This document shows positions 1 through 7,955 of a stretch of DNA of 64,000 bases, one piece after another. Each line of letters starts with the position of its first letter. The stretch's first letter is position 1. Source of the DNA: Candidatus Hydrogenedentota bacterium (GTDB lineage: Bacteria > Hydrogenedentota > Hydrogenedentia > Hydrogenedentales > SLHB01). The stretch is from the NCBI GenBank assembly GCA_020849535.1, contig JADLGB010000240.1, forward strand, positions 21,598 to 85,597, in the 5' to 3' direction. Below the pieces are notes generated by a model. The model did not search any database. It was not told the DNA's origin and saw only the letters and a program-made list of their open reading frames with translations. A program made the translations under genes and the position numbers.

Positions 1-2
1 GC

Positions 3-1451
3 GCGCGCCAACAACCTTTCTTCTTCCTTGGGGGTACGCGTGGCTCTACTCTGAGTTACTTCGACCGCCTCACCTGCGCCGATGTGGAGGAGAGTCAGAA
101 GGAAGGCCGCATCGCCTTGCGCTCCACGATTCCGGTCCGGCCGGATGAGACAGGCAGTATCGCGACGCCTGCCAAATTATGGGTCTTTCGGCGTGCGGAT
201 CTCTCGGACAAATGGGCCGCCGTGAACGAATGGACCTGGGCTTATGATCGCGTTGTGGGCGACTTGCAGGCACAGGCAGGCGTGAAACCGGTCGACCCGC
301 TGCCGACCCTCTTTCACCAGCAGTTCGATACGCCGGGTCTCGAGTTTGGCTTCACGCCCGCGCTCCGCAAGCAGATGCCCCCGCCCTCGCTTGAAGAATC
401 CTGGTTGTACCGCTTCACAAACGAGGTCGTGCCAAAGGCCGCCTCCTGGGGTATTGGCGTGATTGAACTGCGGGCCGTGCTCGACACGGATATTGATCAT
501 GGTGAGGCAGAATATCCCGCAGGCAGTTTCGCCGCGGACAGCGTGTGCAGTCCATGGGGACTACGCATCAGCCCCAAGCTTGCGGGCGAAGAGGGTCTCG
601 CCTACTTGGTGGAACAGGCCCATGCGCGAGGCATTCAGATCGCGATATGGTCGGCCCCTGCCCACCAATCCGTGTGTTCCCCTGTGGTGCGTGCGCACCC
701 GGATTGGCTGATGTTCGACGCTTCCGGACGCGCCATTAACCGCGGCTACGTCACGCTGGTCGGCATGGACCTGGCTGCCGGCTTTCGCGAATTCCTCGAA
801 GGCGCCTACCGCGACCTCCACACACGCACAGGTGTGGATGGCGTGTGGGCCGATTCCTATTGCGCGTTCGGCGCGGACCGCGATATGAGCGACGCCGTCC
901 CCTACCCGCAGCTCGACCAGGCGGTCATGCTGCAACGCGCTATGCAGCGCATGGGGTACACCTATCTGATGCGGGAAGACTGCGGCCCCATCGGTCTCTC
1001 CTCACGCAGTTCCGGACTCGAGGGCGTGCTTGGGCACGAGTACCTCCGCTACTACTTTCTCTACAACCACCAGGACCCCACCAAGCGCTACGACCCCGAA
1101 TCGTATTTCAGGTCGCTGGCATCAAAAGGCGTGATGGACATCCGTGTGCCAAGCGAGTTTGAAGCGCTACCCAACGAAGCGCGAGACATGATCGTCAGGA
1201 CCAATTTCGCGTACCGCGAAGTGCTCCCACTGATGAAACGCCGTATCGTCCTTGGTAACGGCAATACCTGGCAGGGAGTCGCCTGGGCCGACCAACGCGA
1301 CCACATGCGCGTCCTTTTCAGCTTCGATGCGTTTGACTGGCCAATCCCCAGCGGCGCGAGAGTCCGCGAACTTATGACCGGCGAGACCTTAACGATCCCC
1401 GGCAGCCACCTCCACGCCCAACCGTGGCGCGTCTACACAATCTCGCCATGA
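3..1451 (+). CDS. Glycoside hydrolase, alpha-galactosidase-like (5' end outside window)
   Basis: The reading frame is open to the left edge (codons from base 3), so the start lies upstream; the first in-frame start-like codon, GTG at 84, falls inside a continuous protein. The visible 482 codons look like the C-terminal half of a clan GH-D (GH27/36-like) TIM-barrel: a segment ending in ARGIQIAIWSAP resembles a barrel strand, and GVDGVWADSYCAF is placed like the strand carrying the nucleophilic Asp. A C-terminal beta-rich part (VRELMTGETLTIPG) resembles the antiparallel domain of these enzymes. It probably hydrolyses a terminal alpha-glycoside in an imported or extracellular glycan. It converges with the minus-strand operon downstream. 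Family assignment is by pattern only; a GH31/97-like barrel is possible. Confidence 0.6.
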   Translation, partial: ARQQPFFFLGGTRGSTLSYFDRLTCADVEESQKEGRIALRSTIPVRPDETGSIATPAKLWVFRRADLSDKWAAVNEWTWAYDRVVGDLQAQAGVKPVDPLPTLFHQQFDTPGLEFGFTPALRKQMPPPSLEESWLYRFTNEVVPKAASWGIGVIELRAVLDTDIDHGEAEYPAGSFAADSVCSPWGLRISPKLAGEEGLAYLVEQAHARGIQIAIWSAPAHQSVCSPVVRAHPDWLMFDASGRAINRGYVTLVGMDLAAGFREFLEGAYRDLHTRTGVDGVWADSYCAFGADRDMSDAVPYPQLDQAVMLQRAMQRMGYTYLMREDCGPIGLSSRSSGLEGVLGHEYLRYYFLYNHQDPTKRYDPESYFRSLASKGVMDIRVPSEFEALPNEARDMIVRTNFAYREVLPLMKRRIVLGNGNTWQGVAWADQRDHMRVLFSFDAFDWPIPSGARVRELMTGETLTIPGSHLHAQPWRVYTISP

Positions 1452-1508
1452 CGAGCTTCACAGGCCATTGACCTCCTGAACAAGAGGCCCGCAGGGCCCC
1501 TCTTAATT

Positions 1509-1524
1509 CCCCCTTCGAAGGGGG
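1509..1524. terminator. Palindrome between convergent genes, candidate bidirectional terminator
   Basis: CCCCCTTCGAAGGGGG is a perfect 16-base palindrome in the 190-base gap between two convergent genes, followed by a second short GC hairpin (GGCCCGCAGGGCC). There is no U-run, so termination is inferred from position and structure. It may equally be a dispersed repeat. Confidence 0.4.
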
Positions 1525-1642
1525 CAGGCCCGCAGGGCCGAGGGGGATGTTTAGCCCCAACGCCAAGCTTCAATCCCTCCGTGTCACGAATCGAAGCCAC
1601 ATCCGTGCAACAGGCCGTCCAGCATGCGACCATGGCCTCCAC

Positions 1643-2806
1643 TCACTCCACTGCGGGCTTTTCCTCAGCCACCCACTCGATTACGGGAGGCGGAGTGCGG
1701 AAGTCATCTTCCTTCAAGGATTGTTGCGTTTCTTCCACTTTCCGATTGAGCGCGTGTCGCTGGTCCTCCAATTCGCTGATGGTATTCTGCAGTTCAACGC
1801 GATGGCCTAAGCGCGCCTTCAACTGCTCGTATTCCTTCCCGAGTACCTCGTGTCTTGCGCGCAATCCGGCGAGATTGACCTCGGTTTCCATGAGCATCTG
1901 CGCAAGATGGAGGGCCAGGTCCGTTTGCGCACGAGCGGGGAGCGTTGTGCTCTGACCTGCGAGAGTCTGCTTGATCTGTGCGATCCGGTTCTCCATTTCA
2001 TTGAGGGTTTCTGCCGAAGATTCCCCAGCGTCCACCCGTTTCTTGAGTTCTGAAGCTTCTCTCTCAGCCAGCCGGAGCTTCTCCTCAATTGCCTTCTGTT
2101 CATCTGTTAGCTCCCCAATTTCCAGAAGGGACTTCGTTGGGTGGTCCACAATTGCCTGGCGTCGAGCCTCCATCTCCGCAAGGTTCATCTCCAGCTCAAG
2201 CTTCGGACCTTCTTCTATTGCCGCAATATGGGATTGCAACGTTTCATCGGACGCTTCGAGTCTAGCGCGTTCCAGTTCTTCAGTTTTGCCGTCCATTTGC
2301 TCCTTTACCTCGGCCATGGACTGCTGGATTTCGCGGATTCTTAGCCCAATCTCTTGCTTTTCAGTTTGAAAGGCTGCATCATCTAGACCGTGCTGCCGGT
2401 AGAAGGCGCCAAGGAACAGGTCTACAGAGAGTCTTGAATAAGAGGACCGGATTCGGCCCGGTATTGCTGGTACATCCAACACATACTCCTTCCCATCATC
2501 CGACACAATGGCGTTAACTGACAGTACAGTACGTACCCAATTAACGAGATCCATATAATTCTCGCCGCTTTTGCCCAGCGGCATCCCGTCAACCTCAGGA
2601 ATCCTGTGCGGTGCGAGTGGTTTGCCCAACTCCTCATGCCACTTGTCGGCCCAGGGGCGATAGAGCGCGTAGGTGCGAGGATCGAAGTGAATTCGTGCGA
2701 GAACTTCTGCTTGCTTAGCTGTTGCAGCCGCGTCCTCCGCGATGGCACACAAGGGCATGAGTGCCCCGATCAGAAGAAGCGCAGTGGTAGCTTTGACTCT
2801 AATCAT
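1643..2806 (-). CDS. Secreted coiled-coil protein of an ECF sigma operon
   Basis: 387 residues. A signal peptide (MIRVKATTALLLIGALMPLCAIA) is followed by a globular region to about residue 130, then some 200 residues of heptad-rich charged coiled coil (runs such as EEKLRLAEREASELKKRVD) and a short proline/acidic tail. The start codon overlaps the stop of the anti-sigma gene by four bases (ATGA), so it is co-translated with the sigma/anti-sigma pair. I do not recognise a family. A periplasmic sensor or structural partner of the membrane anti-sigma factor, which itself has a periplasmic coiled coil, is an inference from operon position and shared architecture. Confidence 0.75.
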   Translation of the reverse strand: MIRVKATTALLLIGALMPLCAIAEDAAATAKQAEVLARIHFDPRTYALYRPWADKWHEELGKPLAPHRIPEVDGMPLGKSGENYMDLVNWVRTVLSVNAIVSDDGKEYVLDVPAIPGRIRSSYSRLSVDLFLGAFYRQHGLDDAAFQTEKQEIGLRIREIQQSMAEVKEQMDGKTEELERARLEASDETLQSHIAAIEEGPKLELEMNLAEMEARRQAIVDHPTKSLLEIGELTDEQKAIEEKLRLAEREASELKKRVDAGESSAETLNEMENRIAQIKQTLAGQSTTLPARAQTDLALHLAQMLMETEVNLAGLRARHEVLGKEYEQLKARLGHRVELQNTISELEDQRHALNRKVEETQQSLKEDDFRTPPPVIEWVAEEKPAVE

Positions 2807-3492
2807 GATTCCACCCTCCGGTTCTCTGACGCTTGTGTCAGCGCGCGGATTCTCTCTTTGGCACTTGCGGCACTCTTCGTGTTCGGGAAACGTGTGGTGA
2901 TCTCACGATACCGGGACAACGCTATCTCGATGTCGCGGTTGTCCCGTTCGTAGTACTTGCCCGCTTCAAAGAGGATGGCCGCGGTTCCTTCCCGCTCGAT
3001 TTCGCCCAGGCTCAATTCGATGCTCACGGGCTCGCGGGCATCGAAGCTGGCTTCAAGGTCAGCCACCAGACGTTCGAGATCCGCAATGCGGCCGTTCAAC
3101 TCCGCCACGCGCGTCTCCATCTCGTACCCGCTCGCCGGGATCTGTGCAGGAGTCGAGACGCGCACGAGCCACAGGGCCATCGCTAACGCGCATGCTGCGC
3201 AAGCCGCCCCGGCCGAATAGACCACACGCCGATACGCGCGCTGCCGATACACGCGATGCTCTATCGCATCGACAGTGGGGGCTGCCGGACTGGGCGGTTC
3301 CACCAAGCCGCCTTTCACGCATTCGAGGTCGGCGCGGTACGCATCCGCCAACGCGCGCGCATCGGGATGCTGGTCCAAGTAGCGATCCACCTCAGCCTGC
3401 CGCACCGGGTCGAGTTCGTCATACTCGATCAGGGACTGCTCATCGATTTGTTCCGTTGGCGCTGGTTTCAAGGTTCGTATCCCTTCATCCAT
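2803..3492 (-). CDS. Putative transmembrane anti-sigma factor
   Basis: 229 residues. The N-terminal about 85 residues are acidic and helical (DELDPVRQAEVDRYLDQHPDA), like the cytoplasmic anti-sigma domain of ECF regulators, although no clear HxxxCxxC zinc motif is visible. One membrane helix lies near residues 90-110, followed by a periplasmic heptad stretch (ETRVAELNGRIADLERLVADL) and a C-terminal TPR/YbgF-like tail (YEREN-type repeat, ALSRYREITTRFPNT). The gene overlaps the sigma gene by 25 bases and the next gene by 4, a tight three-gene operon. The role of binding and inhibiting the upstream sigma factor is inferred from this arrangement. Confidence 0.7.
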   Translation of the reverse strand: MDEGIRTLKPAPTEQIDEQSLIEYDELDPVRQAEVDRYLDQHPDARALADAYRADLECVKGGLVEPPSPAAPTVDAIEHRVYRQRAYRRVVYSAGAACAACALAMALWLVRVSTPAQIPASGYEMETRVAELNGRIADLERLVADLEASFDAREPVSIELSLGEIEREGTAAILFEAGKYYERDNRDIEIALSRYREITTRFPNTKSAASAKERIRALTQASENRRVES

Positions 3493-4082
3493 TCACGAAG
3501 TTTCTTGCGGGCATGATATACGCGCGTACGAACGGTCACTTCAGGTATCCGCAACGTCTCGGCCACGTCCGCACAACTCATCTCCTCGAGGTACCGCAGC
3601 ACGAAGACCAGCCTGAGCTTTCTCGGCAGCCGCTGTATGCAGGCCACGGCGCGCTCGTGGGCCTCGTCACGCACAGCGTGTTCGGTGTTGGGCGCAGGTT
3701 CACTCATCGTGGCGAAAGGGTCGCGCACGAATGTCTTCAGGTTTCGCAGCCATCCTCGGCGGATGGAGGTGAAGTGGTTGAGGGCCACGCGCGTCAACCA
3801 GGTTGACTGGGCGGCGTCACCGCGAAACCGGCCGCGTGCCGCCCACGCCTTCGCGAGCACGTCTTGTACGGCGTCATCCAACTCATCTTCCGGCAGACCG
3901 AAGCGCCACGCGAGACGCCGAAGCCGCGGATACTCCCGCGCGATGAGGTCCTCCAACGTGTGGTCCGATACACTCGAGATTTCCTCACGCACGGGGCAGG
4001 GCTCGACACTTGCCACGCGCGGCGCGGTTGGAATCACGTCTCCACACGTCATCGGTGTCCCACGCTCGAGTTTCGCTTCCAC
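3468..4082 (-). CDS. RNA polymerase sigma factor, ECF family
   Basis: 204 residues with sigma-70 region 2 (LEDLIAREYPRLRRLAWRFG ... DDAVQDVLAKAWAARGRF) and region 4 (CIQRLPRKLRLVFVLRYLEEMS followed by a helix-turn-helix). Regions 1 and 3 are absent, as in ECF sigma factors. About 40 residues precede region 2, so an internal ATG at codon 11 is an alternative start. It heads a three-gene operon with a membrane anti-sigma factor and a secreted coiled-coil protein. It most likely directs transcription of an envelope-related regulon, possibly including its own promoter in the 140-base gap upstream. Confidence 0.92.
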   Translation of the reverse strand: MEAKLERGTPMTCGDVIPTAPRVASVEPCPVREEISSVSDHTLEDLIAREYPRLRRLAWRFGLPEDELDDAVQDVLAKAWAARGRFRGDAAQSTWLTRVALNHFTSIRRGWLRNLKTFVRDPFATMSEPAPNTEHAVRDEAHERAVACIQRLPRKLRLVFVLRYLEEMSCADVAETLRIPEVTVRTRVYHARKKLREWMKGYEP

Positions 4083-4225
4083 ATAGATTAGACTGAGGCG
4101 AGCGGGAAAGGTTCAAAGCAAGTAGAAGTTATGCGGCGCAAACGAGTTAAACCGCGACATCAGCCAGACAATCGCTGCCGTTGGAATACGTGCGGGTGTG
4201 AAGGTTACGGCCAGGCCAACCGGTC

Positions 4226-4606
4226 CTATATCCCGTTCAAGTAGGTTGCCGCCGCGCCCAGGAACTCCCGCGCCCAAGCGACCACGAGGCTAGCCTGTTC
4301 CCCCGTTACCGATGTGCCGACACCATAATCACCCGCGTTCCGTAGGTCCTGAGCATCGAGCAGCCAGCGGTGGAACCGAGCATCAAGGTCTCCAGTCTTG
4401 GCAAATTCCCGGCCGTAGGCGGCCTGCACCGCCGCATGGCTTGAGAAGGACTGACCGCGCGACGCCAACAAAGCTCCAGCGACATAGAACATTGAGTAGT
4501 ATGCGCGAGATGCGGCAAATGCCGCGTAGCCCTGCGCGAGCAACAGTTCAGCAGCGGCCAAGCTCTCTCGCGCTTTGTCGAGCTGAGCGTCGATATCGGC
4601 GTTCAC
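4226..4606 (-). CDS. HEPN-domain protein (PF05168-like)
   Basis: 126 residues, all helical, with the HEPN family signature ASRAYYSMFYVAGALLASRG (around residues 32-51) and the following SSHAAVQAAYG helix. The Rx4-6H ribonuclease motif typical of HEPN toxins is not present around R34. It overlaps the upstream nucleotidyltransferase gene by four bases. MNT-HEPN pairs act as toxin-antitoxin modules in which MNT adenylylates HEPN; with no RNase motif this member may instead be a substrate-binding partner of the transferase, as proposed for related pairs. Confidence 0.85.
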   Translation of the reverse strand: MNADIDAQLDKARESLAAAELLLAQGYAAFAASRAYYSMFYVAGALLASRGQSFSSHAAVQAAYGREFAKTGDLDARFHRWLLDAQDLRNAGDYGVGTSVTGEQASLVVAWAREFLGAAATYLNGI

Positions 4607-4926
4607 ACGGCAACCCCTTCCTTGCGGACATTCATCAGAAATGGCAACTGGCGCGATTCATAGTCCTCGCGCGTGACAAACGCCCGCGAAAAGACTACGC
4701 CATGCTCAAGGCTCAGTTGTGCCGTTAGCGCCGAGGTCCGGGCAATCATCTCGCCGTAGTCGAAGGGGCGCCGCATCACGCATAGCAAATCGATATCGGA
4801 ATCATCTCGCTCTTCACCACGCGCGTGAGAGCCATAGAGGATTACGGCATCCAACGCCTCGCCCAGTTCTTCTACCAAGCCGGCGCGGTATGCAAGGAGA
4901 ATCTCATTTCGCTGTGTCGATGTCAT
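4603..4926 (-). CDS. Minimal nucleotidyltransferase (MNT, MntA-like)
   Basis: 107 residues with the pol-beta superfamily motif: G32-S33 (YGSHARGEE) and the metal-binding pair D44/D46 (DSDIDLL). A strong Shine-Dalgarno (GAGGAG) lies six bases before the ATG. It is translationally coupled to a HEPN gene downstream. In known MNT-HEPN systems this protein transfers AMP from ATP to a tyrosine of its partner. Small size, the coupled partner and no other domains make this the best call; an aminoglycoside-type transferase would be longer. Confidence 0.88.
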   Translation of the reverse strand: MTSTQRNEILLAYRAGLVEELGEALDAVILYGSHARGEERDDSDIDLLCVMRRPFDYGEMIARTSALTAQLSLEHGVVFSRAFVTREDYESRQLPFLMNVRKEGVAV

Positions 4927-4943
4927 GGCGTCTCCTCGCTTTC

Positions 4944-4972
4944 AGTGTACCATCGATACCTTGAGGTTTCCA
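4944..4972 (-). promoter_or_regulatory. Candidate promoter of the MNT-HEPN pair
   Basis: On the minus strand a -35-like TGGAAA (4967-4972) and a -10-like TACACT (4944-4949) are separated by 17 bases and end 17 bases before the MNT start codon, leaving a very short leader. Sequence match only. Confidence 0.35.
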
Positions 4973-5131
4973 TCGACGTAAAGGGAAACGCCGCCCCCGG
5001 CGGGTAGCATCGTTCTCCTCCTGACATCCTGCCGCATCGCGCAATCTTGACTGAGAGGGGTACTATTGCACGTCGAGGAGATTGGGATTCTGCCACCCGC
5101 ATAATGAATCATCCGCATCCTCGTCAGAAGT

Positions 5132-5464
5132 TCAGAAGTGGGTAGATACGACCAGCGGGATTTGTCCGGAAATCAGCAATGCCCAACAGACTGCAACGGC
5201 GTATAGGTGGCGTCTGCGGGACCACTCGAAGTGGCCTTTCAGGACGGTCCTTGCGAGTTCCATGACGATGATGGCTGAGAGCAGCGAATGGACTATGAGG
5301 AATGGTATTAACAGGGCCAGCGGAAGCCCGTGGATCACTGCCATGAGCGAGCGTCCACTCAGCTCAATATACGTCCAGAACAAGGCAAAGATGAGTACGT
5401 AGATGAGACTCCCTTGAACGAGTCTCCGGTATCGTATGTCTCCGGTGAGTTCGTATGGCGGCAT
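5132..5464 (-). CDS. Small membrane protein, unknown function
   Basis: 110 residues with three predicted membrane helices (about 17-37, 44-68 and 86-106) and a short basic loop before the last (HFEWSRRRH). A GGAG lies nine bases before the ATG. No family is recognised and there is no operon partner: the gene stands alone between the MNT-HEPN pair and the radical SAM gene. Hydrophobic codon content on this strand and the spaced Shine-Dalgarno argue that it is real. Confidence 0.55.
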   Translation of the reverse strand: MPPYELTGDIRYRRLVQGSLIYVLIFALFWTYIELSGRSLMAVIHGLPLALLIPFLIVHSLLSAIIVMELARTVLKGHFEWSRRRHLYAVAVCWALLISGQIPLVVSTHF

Positions 5465-5535
5465 TGCACGTACTCCACTTCAGGTCGAAGCGCCCATGCG
5501 CAGCGTGCAATCTCGGTGCACCTACCTCAGCCCCC

Positions 5536-6651
5536 CTACATCCGCAGCGCCCGGGGATATCCGGTGCCGGTGCTGCTCACGGGCGCGTCCTTCTCCCAGA
5601 CGCCCGCGATCGTGGCGTGGCATTCCGGACACTTGTTTCCGCGCATGCGGTTTTCCGACACATAGAATCCGTGCCGGCGGATGAGTACCGCGTCGCAATG
5701 CGGACAGAACGTGTTTTCGCGATCGCCCACGGCGCCGGGGAGGTTTCCGGGGTAGACGTAGTGCAGCCCTGCCTCCTTCCCGGCGTGATACGCGCGGTCG
5801 AGGTTGCGCACCGTCGTGCGCGGCGGTTCCGTCATCTTGTAGTCGGGATGAAATGCGGTTACGTGCCAGGGGATATCCACGGACACGCCCGCGATGAACC
5901 GCGCCATTTGGAGTAGCTCGTCCTCGCTGTCGTTGAAGCCGGGCACGACCAGCGTGACAATCTCCACCCAGAATCCCATCGCCTTGAGCCGCTCGATTGT
6001 GGCGAGCACGTTTTTCAACACGCCGCCGAGACTGCGGTAGTTCTTGTCCTGAAAACTCTTCAGGTCCACCTTGTACAGATCGACGTAGGGCCTGATAAAC
6101 TCGAGCACCTCTGGCGTGCCATTGCCGTTGCTCACATAGCCGCAGGTGAGGCCTTCCGCGCGCGCCTTCTCAAAGACCTTGACAGCCCAATCCGATGTGA
6201 TAAGCGGTTCATTGTACGTGCTGACAACCACGGGCGCGCCCTGGTGCAACGCATGCTCGACCAACTCATCCGCATCGCACAATCGCGGCAACGCGACGGC
6301 CGAATCGTCGCGCAGGACCTGGCTCGTCACCCAGTTCTGGCAGTACCCGCAATGAAAGTCGCACCCCAGCATGCCGAACGACAACGCCTCGCGCCCTGGG
6401 AACGCATGGAAGAAAGGTTTCTTTTCGATGGGGTCGACCTGCAAGCCCGCGACGTAGCCTCCGGGCACGCGCAGCACACCGCCTTGGTTGAAGCGCACCT
6501 TGCAGATCCCTGCCTTGCCTTCACGGATGAAGCAGCGGTGACCGCAGGCAAGGCAACGGACCGCCCCGTCCTTCTCCTGCACGACGAGTTCAGGGGCCGC
6601 CGGCATGGTGTGATCTTCGAGCAGTTCTTTGAGTCGCATTGCCGTTGCCAT
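5536..6651 (-). CDS. amrS: AmmeMemoRadiSam-type radical SAM protein (AmrS-like)
   Basis: 371 residues from an ATG preceded by GGGAGG nine bases upstream; an ATG 54 bases earlier has no such site. An N-terminal Cys cluster (C33-x2-C36-x3-C40 ... C50, RCLACGHRC / GICKV) precedes the radical SAM motif C97-x3-C101-x2-C104 (GCDFHCGYC). A PFL-activase-like barrel follows, ending in a C-terminal zinc ribbon (CPHCDAV ... NKCPEC). This is the layout of the AmrS family, which in many genomes sits with AMMECR1 and Memo homologues; neither is in this window. The reaction is not established in detail for the family. It requires S-adenosylmethionine and a 4Fe-4S cluster. Confidence 0.85.
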   Translation of the reverse strand: MATAMRLKELLEDHTMPAAPELVVQEKDGAVRCLACGHRCFIREGKAGICKVRFNQGGVLRVPGGYVAGLQVDPIEKKPFFHAFPGREALSFGMLGCDFHCGYCQNWVTSQVLRDDSAVALPRLCDADELVEHALHQGAPVVVSTYNEPLITSDWAVKVFEKARAEGLTCGYVSNGNGTPEVLEFIRPYVDLYKVDLKSFQDKNYRSLGGVLKNVLATIERLKAMGFWVEIVTLVVPGFNDSEDELLQMARFIAGVSVDIPWHVTAFHPDYKMTEPPRTTVRNLDRAYHAGKEAGLHYVYPGNLPGAVGDRENTFCPHCDAVLIRRHGFYVSENRMRGNKCPECHATIAGVWEKDAPVSSTGTGYPRALRM

Positions 6652-6808
6652 TGGGTGGAACCTCCCTGGAGATGAGGGCGCCCACGCATGCAAACCTCGC
6701 TTCAATCATTGTAGCACGAACGATGGGACGGAGGTGACGGTCCGATGGTCAAAGCTGCCCCCCAAGCGCGTATCCCCTTGACAAGCGGCGCCTTGGCTCT
6801 CAATCGGG

Positions 6809-7114
6809 CTAATCGGGGATCTCCACTGAAATGTCATTTCCGTCGATACGGACTTTGTAGCGGCAAATCCCGTCGCGGCGATCGTCCTCACTGTACTTGA
6901 TATCGAACGCCCAGCCGTGCCACGGGCAGGTGACTTCGGTACCCTCCACCCAACCATCCGACAGCGGACCCCCGGCGTGGGGGCACGCGTCGCTGATGGC
7001 GTGAAACTCACCGCCCACATTGAACACCGCGATGCGGTGTTTCCCGACTGATACCGCCTTGCCTTCCCCCTCCGGAATCTCTCCCACCTCGGCGACCTTC
7101 ACAACTTCAGCCAT
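6809..7114 (-). CDS. Rieske [2Fe-2S] ferredoxin
   Basis: 101 residues, a single Rieske fold. The cluster ligands are visible as C44-P-H46 and C63-P-W-H66 separated by 16 residues, the standard spacing for soluble Rieske ferredoxins of the NirD/BphF type. GGAGAAG precedes the ATG. No oxygenase or nitrite reductase neighbour is present, so the electron partner is unknown. A second soluble Rieske protein at 43052 has exactly the same ligand spacing (C44/H46, C63/H66). Confidence 0.9.
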   Translation of the reverse strand: MAEVVKVAEVGEIPEGEGKAVSVGKHRIAVFNVGGEFHAISDACPHAGGPLSDGWVEGTEVTCPWHGWAFDIKYSEDDRRDGICRYKVRIDGNDISVEIPD

Positions 7115-7256
7115 GCAGCACTTCTCCGATCCAAGGTTTACCCCAAACGGAACAGGGACAGTCTGGACTTAATTGCCCTGTTTGTGAGTGAGTCTAGCGC
7201 CGCCCATCCGGCGGTTCAAGGGACGTTCCTCAAGCGGAGCGTGGGGATGAAACAGA

Positions 7257-7288
7257 GGAGGCCCCTGTCCGTCAGGACAGAGACCTCC
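7257..7288 (-). terminator. Intrinsic-type terminator of the 32-residue peptide gene
   Basis: Read on the minus strand this is a 14-base-pair stem with only two G-U pairs and a four-base UGAC loop, followed by UCUGUUUCAU. On the plus strand the same two positions are A-C mismatches, so the structure is tuned to minus-strand RNA. It lies about 60 bases after the small gene's stop codon. Confidence 0.65.
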
Positions 7289-7350
7289 AAGACACTTCAG
7301 TGGCGCTGGGGCACGTGATGCGCGCCCGGCAGCGCATCTTCCAGCTATCG

Positions 7351-7449
7351 CTATTCCTCCTCGTCGTCTCCCAACGAGATGCCGAAGATCAGCTCAAGCA
7401 ACTGCAGGATGAAATCGAAGATTTGCTGCAACAGGGCACTGATATCCAT
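7351..7449 (-). CDS. 32-residue hydrophobic peptide with acidic tail
   Basis: ATG at 7449 and stop TAG at 7353-7351 give 32 residues: an amphipathic/hydrophobic stretch (LLQQIFDFILQLLELIFGIS) and a five-residue acidic end (DDEEE). Support comes from its signals: GGGAGG eight bases before the ATG, a promoter about 50 bases upstream (TATAAT with a 17-base spacer) and a strong terminator hairpin downstream. The peptide probably lies along or across the cytoplasmic membrane. No homologue is known to me. It is transcribed alone, unlike a leader peptide. An RNA with incidental coding capacity is the alternative. Confidence 0.6.
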   Translation of the reverse strand: MDISALLQQIFDFILQLLELIFGISLGDDEEE

Positions 7450-7506
7450 TGAACATTCCTCCCTTTCAGGGCGCTCAATCTCGCCCCTTTACCGTGTATT
7501 CACCCC

Positions 7507-7535
7507 ATTATAACCATAACAACTCAATTTGTTAC
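7507..7535 (-). promoter_or_regulatory. Promoter of the 32-residue peptide gene
   Basis: On the minus strand -35 GTAACA (7530-7535) and a consensus -10 TATAAT (7507-7512) are separated by 17 bases. The predicted start near 7500 leaves a leader of about 50 bases ending in a strong Shine-Dalgarno. Confidence 0.6.
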
Positions 7536-7702
7536 ATGCCCTCAGAATGCGCATTTCCAGCAGATTGCCCTTGCGCGCGAAGAGACAGGGGGGACAAAAG
7601 GCCTGCCGAGATGTCGCGCGCGCCAAGCGTTCAACTCTCTCCAGCGAGCCCAAAGCCCTTCCCCGACCCGCTCCGCACGCCCGGCGGGCATTGAGAGCAA
7701 AG

Positions 7703-7843
7703 ACCATGGGCAGGATGCCCATGCCACCTCGGCCTCCCGGCGTCCGTGCGTCCCATAGTTCCCATAACTCCCATAGATCCCATGGGCTTTCCGGGTGGCG
7801 GCGAAGGCCGATAAGACCACGGGCAGGGATGCCGATGCCACCT
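7703..7843. repeat. Direct copies of a 27-base hairpin repeat plus a 9-base tandem repeat
   Basis: A unit containing GGGCAGGATGCCCATGCC occurs at 7703-7729 and, slightly changed, at 7816-7843; an inverted third copy lies at 56604-56630. Between the first two, a 9-base unit (TCCCATAGT and variants) is repeated four times at 7751-7786. The rest of the 500-base gap between the small peptide gene and hemN holds no credible gene. Confidence 0.6.
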
Positions 7844-7847
7844 CTGC

Positions 7848-7877
7848 GCGACATTGCCCGCGCGGGGAATGTATAAT
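7848..7877 (+). promoter_or_regulatory. Candidate hemN promoter
   Basis: A consensus -10 TATAAT at 7872-7877 is preceded, 18 bases upstream, by GCGACA (7848-7853). It lies 78 bases before the hemN start codon in an otherwise GC-rich stretch. Confidence 0.45.
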
Positions 7878-7955
7878 GATCCCATGAGCGGGAGCGGCCA
7901 GTGCGCCGCTCATGCAAGGCACCAGCGACCAACGTTAGATGGCGGAACATGACTG

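Noticed and set aside
7703..7843. Possible short CRISPR-like array
   Set aside because: Only two imperfect direct copies about 110 bases apart and a 9-base tandem between them; no regular spacers and no cas genes.
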